The translations under genes and the position numbers were made by a program. Below, piece after piece: positions 54,789 through 64,000 of a stretch of DNA of 64,000 nucleotides (position 1 is the first letter of the stretch; the number at the start of each line of letters is the position of its first letter). The notes under the pieces are model-generated. The model did not search any database. It saw only the letters and a list, made by a program, of their open reading frames with translations, and was not told where the DNA came from. The DNA is taken from NCBI RefSeq assembly GCF_035961655.1, contig NZ_CP108393.1, forward strand, positions 6,713,001 through 6,777,000. Direction: 5' to 3'. This stretch comes from Streptomyces sp. NBC_01317. GTDB taxonomy: Bacteria > Actinomycetota > Actinomycetes > Streptomycetales > Streptomycetaceae.

Positions 54789-56231
54789 ATGCGTACCCGA
54801 TGGAAGTCCCTGGCCGGTGTCGCGGCCACCGCCGTACTGACGGTCACGGCCGCGGCGGCCCCCCGCCTTGCCGAGCACGAGCGGACCGGCACCACCGCCC
54901 CCGTGGCGTCCCACCGGTCGGCACCGGCCATCGAGCGGATCCACGCCTCGTACCTCGACCACAAGCCCGGCGCCCCGGTCATGGTGGTCGCCCATCGCGG
55001 CTACTGGCGGGGCGCGCCCGAGAACTCGCTCCGGGCCGTCGACCTGGCGGTCGGCAAGGGGGCCGAGGTGGTGGAGATCGACGTACAGCGCACCAGGGAC
55101 GGCCAGTTGGTCCTCATGCACGACGACACGGTGAACCGCACCACCGACGGCACCGGCCGGGTGGCCGACCTGACGCTCGACCAGGTCAAAGCCCTCCGGC
55201 TGCGGGCCGGTCTCGGCGGCGCGCAGGCCGCGCTCACCGACGACCGGGTGCCGACGCTCGCCGAGGCGCTGGCGGCCGTCAAGGGCCGGGCGATGGTCAA
55301 CCTCGACAAGGCCTGGGCCTTCCGGGACCAGGAATACGACCTCCTGGCCGGCCTGGGCATGCTCGACCACGCCATCTTCAAGAGCTCCGCCCCCGTTCCC
55401 GAGGTGCGGGCGTTCCTCGACAAGGACCCGCGCATCCTCTACAGCCACGTGGTGGACGACGCGAACGCGTCCAGCGTCGGCGCGTTCACCGGCCGGAAGC
55501 CGCAGTCGTACGAACTCATCTTCGACCGCCTCACCGACCCGCAGATCCAGCCCGCCGCGACCGCGAAGGCGGAGGCGCTGGGGCGCGTGTGGATCAACAC
55601 CATGTGGTACGGCCTGGCCGCCGGCTACACCGACGAGGCGTCGCTCATCGACCCGGCGCGCGGCTGGGCCCCCGTGATCGACCGGCACGGCGCCTCGATG
55701 ATCCAGACCGACGACCAGGAGCAGCTGCTGAACTGGCTGGACGCCCGTCGCCGCCACGCGCCGTGGCCCGTCGTCCCGGCCGGCGCGGTGCGGGTCCAGG
55801 CCGAGGACTACTCCTTCGGGGGCAAGGACGTCGGGTACCACGACACGGAGGACGACAACAAGGGCGGCGCGGCGCGCGGATACGAGGGGGTGGACCTCTG
55901 CGACCAGGCCGGCGCCCTGGTCATGTGCTGGATCCGCGCCGGGGAATGGGTCAGGTACGAGGTGACCGTGCCCAGGACCGACGACTACACGGTGTCGGCG
56001 CGGGTCTCCTCCCCCTACAGCCCCGCCGGAAAGTTCACGCTCAGCTTCGACGGACGCCCGGCCACCACCCCGTCGGACGTACGGAACACCACGTCGCACG
56101 ACGCCTTCGAGCTCCAGGCAGTCGCGGGCAAGCAGCGTCTCACCCGGGGCACGCACGCGTTCGTCGTACGGATGGACGACGCGGCCTACCAGAACTTCAA
56201 CATCGACTACTTCCAGTTCGACCGCGCCTGA
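54789..56231 (+). CDS. Secreted glycerophosphodiester phosphodiesterase with C-terminal carbohydrate-binding module
   Basis: 480 aa. Signal peptide ('LAGVAATAVLTVTAAAAPRLA'). The GDPD barrel shows 'VVAHRGYWRGAPENSLRAVDLAV', the metal Glu-x-Asp 'VVEIDVQRTRDGQLVLMHDDTVNRTTDGTG' and 'MVNLDKAW'. From about residue 325 a CBM6/35-like beta-sandwich follows ('VRVQAEDYSFGG...WVRYEVTVPRTDDYTVSARVSS'), which suggests cell-wall or teichoic-acid substrates. Its 3' end overlaps the convergent PfkB gene by 25 bases. Confidence 0.88.
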   Translation: MRTRWKSLAGVAATAVLTVTAAAAPRLAEHERTGTTAPVASHRSAPAIERIHASYLDHKPGAPVMVVAHRGYWRGAPENSLRAVDLAVGKGAEVVEIDVQRTRDGQLVLMHDDTVNRTTDGTGRVADLTLDQVKALRLRAGLGGAQAALTDDRVPTLAEALAAVKGRAMVNLDKAWAFRDQEYDLLAGLGMLDHAIFKSSAPVPEVRAFLDKDPRILYSHVVDDANASSVGAFTGRKPQSYELIFDRLTDPQIQPAATAKAEALGRVWINTMWYGLAAGYTDEASLIDPARGWAPVIDRHGASMIQTDDQEQLLNWLDARRRHAPWPVVPAGAVRVQAEDYSFGGKDVGYHDTEDDNKGGAARGYEGVDLCDQAGALVMCWIRAGEWVRYEVTVPRTDDYTVSARVSSPYSPAGKFTLSFDGRPATTPSDVRNTTSHDAFELQAVAGKQRLTRGTHAFVVRMDDAAYQNFNIDYFQFDRA

Positions 56232-57238
56232 CGCGATCCGGGTCCGAACAGCCGTACCGCCAGCGGGTCCTCGCCCAGGAACGCCCTCAACTCCGCCCGG
56301 TCCGGGGCGGTCGCGGGGCCCCGGCGGGTCACCGCGTACGCCGCCGCCGCGTTCGCGCCCCGGGCCGCCGTCAGCGGGCCGAACCCCTGGGCCAGCAGCG
56401 CCAGGAACGCGCCGACGTGCGCGTCCCCCGCCCCGTTGCTGTCGACCGCGCGCACCGGAAAGCCCGGCACCCGCACCGGCTCCAACTCCGCTTCCGGCCC
56501 CGCACCCGCCGCCAGCCAGCAGCCGTCCTTGTCCACCCGTACGAGCACCCCGCCGCCCGGAGCCAGCCGCTCGCGCAGCGCGGACGCGGCGGCGCGGGGG
56601 TCGTCGAGCCCCGACATCAGCCGGGCCTCACGGGCGTTGGCGCTCAGCCAGTCGGTCCGGGCCAGCACCGGGGCGAGCACCGCCTCCGGGATGTCGGCGA
56701 CCAGAGGGGCCGGGTCGAGGCAGACGACGATCTCCGGGGGCAGGAGCGCGGTGAAGCGGGCCAGCAGCGGGCCGTTCACCGGCATGACGAGCCCGTAGCC
56801 GGAGACCTGCACCAGATCGCCCGGCCGCAGCCGCTCCGTCACCGCCGCGACGTCGGCCTCCGTCATCTCCGCGTCCACGCCGAAACTGGTGACGAAGGTA
56901 CGTTCGCCGCCCGCCTCGACCAGGGCCACGGTGAAGCCGGTGTCGCCGTCCGCGCGGGCCGGCAGCACCACCCCGATGTCCTCGGAGGCGAGCGCCTCGC
57001 GGACGAGATCACCGTACGGGCCGGTGCCGTGCAGCCCGGCGAACACGGATTCCGTACCGAGGCGGCGGGCCGCGACGAGCGTGTTGAAACCGCCGCCGGC
57101 CGTCAGCTCCGTACGCGTACCGATGACATCGCCGCCCCGCTCGGGCAGCGCGGGGATCTCGATCACGAGGTCGGCGACGACGTTCCCCGCGAGGACGACA
57201 CGGGGGCCGACGGCCTCCCGGCCCCCGCCCGCGCTCAA
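56207..57238 (-). CDS. PfkB-family sugar/nucleoside kinase
   Basis: 343 aa. N-terminal glycine-rich 'ELTAGGGFNTLVAARRLG' and the C-terminal PfkB signature with catalytic Asp in 'AVDSNGAGDAHVGAFLALLAQG'. Substrate unknown; ribose or a nucleoside is suggested by the adjacent ADP-ribosylglycohydrolase. TTG start at 57238 overlaps the stop of the upstream gene (TTGA), consistent with coupling; no better start is visible downstream. Confidence 0.85.
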   Translation of the reverse strand: MSAGGGREAVGPRVVLAGNVVADLVIEIPALPERGGDVIGTRTELTAGGGFNTLVAARRLGTESVFAGLHGTGPYGDLVREALASEDIGVVLPARADGDTGFTVALVEAGGERTFVTSFGVDAEMTEADVAAVTERLRPGDLVQVSGYGLVMPVNGPLLARFTALLPPEIVVCLDPAPLVADIPEAVLAPVLARTDWLSANAREARLMSGLDDPRAAASALRERLAPGGGVLVRVDKDGCWLAAGAGPEAELEPVRVPGFPVRAVDSNGAGDAHVGAFLALLAQGFGPLTAARGANAAAAYAVTRRGPATAPDRAELRAFLGEDPLAVRLFGPGSRQARSNWK

Positions 57239-58251
57239 CGGCCCGCCCCCTGGCGTGCGCCCCGCAGGGCGAGCAGCCGTACGACCAGAGGCTCCAGGTC
57301 CAGGCCGTTGACCGTACGGAGCGTGGCGACCGCCTCGGCCGGGAGCGCCGCGAACCCCGCGACCGAACCCGCGACCGCGCCCGCGATCGCCCCGATCGTG
57401 TCGCTGTCCCCGCCCAGGTTGGCCGCGAGCAGGGCGGCCCGCCACGGGTCGCCGACCGCCACCGTCACCACCGCGAAGGCCGCCGGCACCGACTCCTGGC
57501 TGGCCACGCTCGTCCCGACGAGGGCCACGATCCGGTCCAGCGCCGCCGCGTCCGGCAGGTCCCGTACCAGCGCGCGGGCCCACTCGATCCGGGACGCGAT
57601 GTCGGCCCCCGCGATCCAGTGCCCGCGCCCGGCGCCCGCCCGGGCCGCCCCGACCGCCGCCGCCACGGCCTCCTCCAGCGTCCCCCCGGCCACCCCCGTG
57701 CTCACCGCCGCGGCGACGGCCGCCGCGCCCGCGATGCCGACCGTCGTGTCATGGGTGACCTGGCAGGACTCCACGACACGGTCGAGGAAGTCCGCCGCCG
57801 GCGCGGCCGGGAAGGCGATCCCGACGGGCGTGACCCGCATCGCGGCGCCGTTCGTGGAGCCGTACCGCCCCGCCTCCTCCGGCGGCACCCCCCGCGCCAC
57901 CGCGTCCAGCGCGGCCTGGGTGGACGGGCCGAGCAGGTCGGAGGAGCCCTTGGCCCGCATCTCCGCCTCCCAGGCCAGCAACTCCCGGGCGAATCGCAGC
58001 GGATCGATCCGCCCCCGGCCCTCGTCGATCAGCCGGCCGACGAGCACGGCCTGGTCGGTGTCGTCGGTGACCGTGCCCGCGGGCATGCCCGCGCTGACCG
58101 GGTTGTCGGGCCGGGCGGCCTCGAAGCCGGTGACGGTGCCGTAGACCCGTACGACCTCCTCCCGGGACATCATCTGCGTGGGCATGCCGAGGGCGTCGCC
58201 CAGGGCGAGCCCGTAGTACGCGCCCAGCGCGCGGTCCAGCTGACCGGTCAC
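57235..58251 (-). CDS. ADP-ribosylglycohydrolase family protein
   Basis: 338 aa. Metal-binding motifs of the DraG fold: 'LGDALGMPTQ', 'GTVTDDTDQAVLVG', 'GSTNGAAMRVTPVG' and 'ANLGGDSDTIGAIAGAVAG'. The enzyme removes ADP-ribose or cleaves a related N-glycosidic bond. GTG start. Middle gene of the GntR - ADP-ribosylglycohydrolase - PfkB operon, which suggests hydrolysis followed by phosphorylation of the freed sugar or nucleoside. Confidence 0.88.
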   Translation of the reverse strand: MTGQLDRALGAYYGLALGDALGMPTQMMSREEVVRVYGTVTGFEAARPDNPVSAGMPAGTVTDDTDQAVLVGRLIDEGRGRIDPLRFARELLAWEAEMRAKGSSDLLGPSTQAALDAVARGVPPEEAGRYGSTNGAAMRVTPVGIAFPAAPAADFLDRVVESCQVTHDTTVGIAGAAAVAAAVSTGVAGGTLEEAVAAAVGAARAGAGRGHWIAGADIASRIEWARALVRDLPDAAALDRIVALVGTSVASQESVPAAFAVVTVAVGDPWRAALLAANLGGDSDTIGAIAGAVAGSVAGFAALPAEAVATLRTVNGLDLEPLVVRLLALRGARQGAGR

Positions 58252-58267
58252 AAGAGGTCTCCTCGGC

Positions 58268-58987
58268 TCACGAAAGGCCTCCTTGGCCCGAGCGGACGCG
58301 CAGTTCGAAGCGGGCGGGGTCGAGCAGGCTGGTGATCTGTTCCACGACCGAACCGTCGGCGGCCCGGAAGACCTGGGCGAGGTGCAGGAACGACGTACCG
58401 GGGGAGCGGCGCAGGACCGCGGCCTCCGCCGCGTCGAGCGCGCGCACCGAGACCCGCCCGTCGCCGCTCCGCGGTATCCGGCCCGCCGCGACGAGCGCCC
58501 GGTTCAGCGAGCCGCCGTCGAGCCCCCGCTCCGGGAGTCCGGCGAGTGCGCCGACGGCGGGGACCCTGCTGCGTTCGAGCGAGACGCCCTGCCCGTCGGG
58601 GAGCCGCCGGACGCGGTCCAGGGCGACGAACGCGCTGGATTCCGTGCCCAGTTCACCGGCCAGCCGCTGGTCCGTCACGTCCTCGAAGAGGAGGATCTCC
58701 GTGGACAGCTCGGTGTCCTGGCCCGTCAGCGCGTAGGTCCAGCCGAGGGGGTTGTCGAGCGGTGTGCCGTCGAAGGTGACGAACGAGCCTATGCCCGCGT
58801 GCGTGGAGATCAGCCCTTCCTCGCCGAGGACCTGGAGCGCCTGGCGCAGGGTCGTACGGCTCACGGCGAACCGCTGGGTGAGCGCGTGCTCGCCGGGGAG
58901 CCTGCTGCCGTCGGAGTGGACCCCGGCACGGATCTCGTCGGCGAGGACGCGGGCGATGCGGTGATGTTTATGAACCTGTCCAGGCAT
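58268..58987 (-). CDS. GntR/HutC-family regulator
   Basis: 239 aa. Winged helix 'HHRIARVLADEIRAGVHSDGSRLPGEHALTQRFAVSRTTLRQALQVLGEEGLI' and a UTRA ligand domain ('SSAFVALDRVRRLPDGQGVSLERSRVPAVGAL'). First gene of the operon and likely its repressor; the ligand may be a phosphorylated sugar. A -10-like element runs almost to the ATG, so the message may be leaderless. Confidence 0.88.
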   Translation of the reverse strand: MPGQVHKHHRIARVLADEIRAGVHSDGSRLPGEHALTQRFAVSRTTLRQALQVLGEEGLISTHAGIGSFVTFDGTPLDNPLGWTYALTGQDTELSTEILLFEDVTDQRLAGELGTESSAFVALDRVRRLPDGQGVSLERSRVPAVGALAGLPERGLDGGSLNRALVAAGRIPRSGDGRVSVRALDAAEAAVLRRSPGTSFLHLAQVFRAADGSVVEQITSLLDPARFELRVRSGQGGLS

Positions 58988-59004
58988 GTATGAAGCTTAA
59001 GGGG

Positions 59005-59031
59005 GACGAGTCCTTCCGGTCCAGACTCGTC
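59005..59031. terminator. Inverted repeat between the L,D-transpeptidase and GntR genes
   Basis: GACGAGTC (59005-59012) and GACTCGTC (59024-59031) with an 11-base spacer, directly after the transpeptidase stop. Either its terminator or an operator for the GntR gene that starts at 58987 on the same strand. Confidence 0.45.
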
Positions 59032-59778
59032 TCAGTAGCCCGTGAGCGCCGTCCCGCCCGCCCGCGTCCCCACCGCCAGATGCGGCTCCCGCCGCGGATC
59101 CGCCCAGGCCAGGACGCGGCGCATCGCGTCGGCCGGTACGGACACACAGCCGGCCGTCGCGCCCTTGCCGTTCACGTGCAGGAAGATCCCGGCGCCCCGG
59201 CCGCGGACCGGCCGCTCGTAGTTGTACCCGGTCACCAGGGCGTGGGCGTACTGCGCCGGGTAGTCGGCCAGCCGCTCCGACTCGCCCGCACGGCAGTCCT
59301 TCGGCAGCCCTTCGACCCAGCGGTTGTACGACCGCGACGCGTTGTCCTCGCACCACCACGAGCTCTTGGTCACGCGCCGGTAGGTGTACGACGTACCGGC
59401 GGGCGCCGCCGCGTTCCCGAAGGCGTACGGCAGGTCGAAGAGCCCGGTCGGGGTGGTCGAGGTGCCCTGCTCGCGGCGCGCCCCGTCGACCAGCCCGTTG
59501 GCCCCGAAGCGGGCGTCCGCGGAACCGGCAGCCACCCACCGCCCGCCGCGCAGGTCCCACCAGGTCAGCCGGCCGGTGGTGGACCGGAGGCCGGGCGCCT
59601 CCGCCGTGATCAGCTGGCTCCCGCCGCCGGTGTCCGTCATGCGCGCCGGCAGCGGGGGCAGCGGGGGCGCCGTCGCCCGCCCGGTGGGCGCGGGTCCGGC
59701 GCCCGTGGCGGCGGTGACGGCGAGCAGAGCGGCGGCGAGGGCCAGGAACCTCCGGCCGTACGGGGGGACGTTTCGCAT
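59032..59778 (-). CDS. Exported L,D-transpeptidase (YkuD-like)
   Basis: 248 aa. Signal sequence ('FLALAAALLAVTAATGAGPAP') and a catalytic domain ending 'IFLHVNGKGATAGCVSVPADAMRRVLAW', where His and Cys form the YkuD active site. Family members form 3-3 peptidoglycan cross-links or act on related peptides. Confidence 0.85.
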   Translation of the reverse strand: MRNVPPYGRRFLALAAALLAVTAATGAGPAPTGRATAPPLPPLPARMTDTGGGSQLITAEAPGLRSTTGRLTWWDLRGGRWVAAGSADARFGANGLVDGARREQGTSTTPTGLFDLPYAFGNAAAPAGTSYTYRRVTKSSWWCEDNASRSYNRWVEGLPKDCRAGESERLADYPAQYAHALVTGYNYERPVRGRGAGIFLHVNGKGATAGCVSVPADAMRRVLAWADPRREPHLAVGTRAGGTALTGY

Positions 59779-59868
59779 GCTCAGGACGGTACGGGTCTCC
59801 CTCCCCGCAGGCCCCCCGGGAAGCCGCCGCCCTCACCCGTACGGGATCCCGGACCCCCGTACGGACGC

Positions 59869-60450
59869 TCAAGCGGTCCGCGCGGGCAGCGGCAACGGAA
59901 GCGCGGGCAGCCCGTCCAGGCTCACCCCCACGTGGTCCTTCTTCTCGCAGTACGCGGCGAACTCGTCGTCCGTCTTCCGCCCGAAGTGCTCCGCGTGCTG
60001 CGTGCGCTCCTCCCGGTAGTCCATGAACGGCACCGCGAAGCCGCACGCGTCACTGATCCGTACGGCGTGGACGACGATCACGGCCCGCGCCGAAGGGCCG
60101 TCCGCGCCCGCGAAGTGCGGGATGTACTCCGCCCAGCGCGGATCGTTCCGGAAGATCGCCTCGCCCCTGCCGTGCACCCGCAGCACCTTCGGCGGGCCGC
60201 TGAACGCACACCACATCAGCGTGATGCGGCCGTTCTCCCGTACGTGCGCGAGGGTCTCGGCGCCGCTGCCGCCGAAGTCGAGATAGGCGAGCGTCTCCTC
60301 GTCGAGCACGACGAGGCTGCCCGCGCGCCCCTTGGGGGAGAGGTTGACGTGTCCGTCGGCCGCCAGCGGAGCGGTGGCGGTGAAGAAGACGGGCTGGTCC
60401 TCGATGAAGGTACGAATCCGGCCGTCGATCCGTTCGTAGAGCTTTCCCAT
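59869..60450 (-). CDS. Pyridoxamine 5'-phosphate oxidase-family protein
   Basis: 193 aa. Split-barrel flavin- or F420-binding fold: 'FFTATAPLAADGHVNLSPKGRAGSLVVLDEETLAYLDFGGSGAETLAHVRENGRITLMWCAF'. It is the long-variant PPOX-like group, not PdxH. Cofactor and substrate unknown. ATG at 60450. Divergent from argG. Confidence 0.85.
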   Translation of the reverse strand: MGKLYERIDGRIRTFIEDQPVFFTATAPLAADGHVNLSPKGRAGSLVVLDEETLAYLDFGGSGAETLAHVRENGRITLMWCAFSGPPKVLRVHGRGEAIFRNDPRWAEYIPHFAGADGPSARAVIVVHAVRISDACGFAVPFMDYREERTQHAEHFGRKTDDEFAAYCEKKDHVGVSLDGLPALPLPLPARTA

Positions 60451-60521
60451 GCCACGATTGTCGCGCCCACGCCCGGCCGCGGGGAGGTGGCGCACGTACC
60501 CCACGGTCCTGAAAAGGCACT

Positions 60522-60570
60522 TTGACAAACCATACGGTCCACTGCATAGTTATACCCATCAGTGAATGCA
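60522..60570 (+). promoter_or_regulatory. argG promoter overlapped by a candidate ARG box
   Basis: TTGACA (60522-60527), 17-base spacer, CATAGT (60545-60550). Arms TGCAT (60543-60547) and ATGCA (60566-60570) bracket the -10 and start region, in the style of Streptomyces ARG boxes. AAGGAG (60575-60580) is the ribosome binding site. Confidence 0.65.
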
Positions 60571-60586
60571 CCGTAAGGAGAAACCC

Positions 60587-63297
<2,711 letters not shown>

Positions 63298-63324
63298 CCC
63301 TCCGCGTACGCCCGCCAGGTGGTT

Positions 63325-63831
63325 CTACAGCGCCGCCGCCCAGTCCGCGAGCGCGTCGAAGTCCGGTCGGATCAAGCCGATCCGGGGATCGATGTGCAGC
63401 AACAGGGCGGCGGCGAGGTGTTTTTCCTCCACCCACTCGTGGTCGAACGTGGTGATGTCGTCGTCGACCCAGGCGAACGGCCGCCCCGCCGCGTACTCCA
63501 GGATGTACTGCGTCTTCCAGAAGGTCCCGCGAGGGGCCCTTCCGTGCATCTGGGGCCAGTCGATGTAGGGGAGTTCGGGCAGGCCGAGGTGCGGTCCTAT
63601 CCAGTCGTTCGCCTCGCCCTTCCAGGTGGTGGCCCAGACGAGGTCGAACCACTCGGTGAGCGCGAGCAGTTCCACGCCGTGCTCGGGGTTGAGCCAGACC
63701 CGTAGCGCCTGGGTCTCGGTCCAGCCGGACGGCCGCATGCGATGGGTGGCGTACCCGGCGGGCCGTTGGGTCGGCTTGGCCGCGTACGGATTGAGCGGTC
63801 CGTCCACGTCGATGAGCAGGAGTGGCTTCAT
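63325..63831 (-). CDS. HAD-like hypothetical protein
   Basis: 168 aa. Begins 'MKPLLLIDVDGPLNPYA', with the DxD of HAD phosphohydrolases, and ends with 'FAWVDDDITTFDHEW', like the second acidic motif. Conserved in Streptomyces, substrate unknown. Convergent with argH. Confidence 0.75.
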   Translation of the reverse strand: MKPLLLIDVDGPLNPYAAKPTQRPAGYATHRMRPSGWTETQALRVWLNPEHGVELLALTEWFDLVWATTWKGEANDWIGPHLGLPELPYIDWPQMHGRAPRGTFWKTQYILEYAAGRPFAWVDDDITTFDHEWVEEKHLAAALLLHIDPRIGLIRPDFDALADWAAAL

Positions 63832-63898
63832 CCCACCATGATCGCGAACCGGGCCCCGCGAGGGGAAGGGGGCCCGGGGGGGAAGGGCCACCGCACGT

Positions 63899-63920
63899 GA
63901 TGAGACATTGATGTCTCATC
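63899..63920. promoter_or_regulatory. 22-bp palindrome before a TetR gene, candidate autoregulatory operator
   Basis: GATGAGACAT (63899-63908), TG, ATGTCTCATC (63911-63920). A TATGCT -10 at 63926-63931 lies 6 bases before the ATG at 63938, so the message is probably leaderless and the operator covers the -35 area. Confidence 0.65.
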
Positions 63921-63937
63921 TGGGTTATGCTCGTCTC

Positions 63938-64000
63938 ATGACTGTGGACCGTGACCAGGTGCTCCGTACCGCCGCCGCCCTGCTCACCCGTAAGGCGACC
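63938..64000 (+). CDS. TetR-family regulator (5' end only)
   Basis: Only 21 codons are in the window: 'MTVDRDQVLRTAAALLTRKAT', the usual first helix of a TetR DNA-binding domain. The call leans on this start and the palindrome just upstream. Confidence 0.6.
   Translation, partial: MTVDRDQVLRTAAALLTRKAT

Overview
The window is chromosomal DNA of a Streptomyces or a very close relative. The base composition is very GC-rich, with strong GC3 bias in the coding frames and many GTG and a few TTG starts. Gene order is a Streptomyces core arrangement: DUF1844 - infC - rpmI - rplT - rRNA methyltransferase - sensor kinase - pheS - pheT, followed later by argCJBDR and then argG and argH. I assigned functions by reading translated frames. 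No database search was run, so family names rest on recognised motifs.

Layout. 1-7.3 kb is an ethanolamine/amine-utilisation block: permease, FCD regulator, glutamine-synthetase-like GlnA4, aldehyde dehydrogenase and SDR, then an alanine-racemase-fold enzyme. 7.5-12.6 kb holds a proline-rich membrane protein translationally coupled to a mycosin protease (type VII secretion type), a class-A beta-lactamase-fold hydrolase and an SseB protein. 12.6-24.6 kb is housekeeping: infC with a non-canonical ATC start and a structured leader, rpmI, rplT, methyltransferase, orphan kinase, pheST, a PP2C phosphatase, a TPR regulator and a Nudix hydrolase.

24.7-40.1 kb is an accessory island set into the core order. 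It opens with three decayed genes: an asparagine-synthetase/lasso-cyclase-like tail, a small probable DNA-binding gene, and an FtsK-type transfer ATPase. An EamA exporter follows, then an eight-gene, apparently single-operon biosynthetic cluster (27.9-37.0 kb). The cluster encodes a haem-oxygenase-like diiron oxidase, an Fe/2OG dioxygenase, a DapF-fold protein in which both catalytic cysteines are serine, a molybdopterin oxidoreductase, an aldo/keto reductase, a PLP aminotransferase-fold enzyme, an ornithine-cyclodeaminase-family enzyme and a Glu/Leu-type dehydrogenase. It has no NRPS, PKS or carrier protein, so I infer a small modified amino acid. TTA codons occur in the exporter and in the first two enzymes, which predicts bldA control. 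The island closes with a deleted IS30 element, a secreted beta-trefoil lectin with three near-identical repeats, and a nuclease-like pseudogene.

40.1-49.4 kb returns to core-type genes: hydroxyacyl-CoA dehydrogenase, GH10-like hydrolase, a divergent EamA/MocR pair whose start codons share CATG, a histidine-phosphatase-fold protein, RecQ, an AraC regulator and a ComB-like phosphatase. 49.7-54.6 kb is the argCJBDR operon, with argG and argH at 60.6-63.3 kb under their own promoter with a candidate ARG box. Between them lie a GDPD enzyme behind a candidate PHO box, a GntR/ADP-ribosylglycohydrolase/PfkB operon, an L,D-transpeptidase and a flavin-type oxidase. The window ends in a HAD-like protein and the start of a TetR regulator.

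No rRNA, tRNA or CRISPR array was seen.
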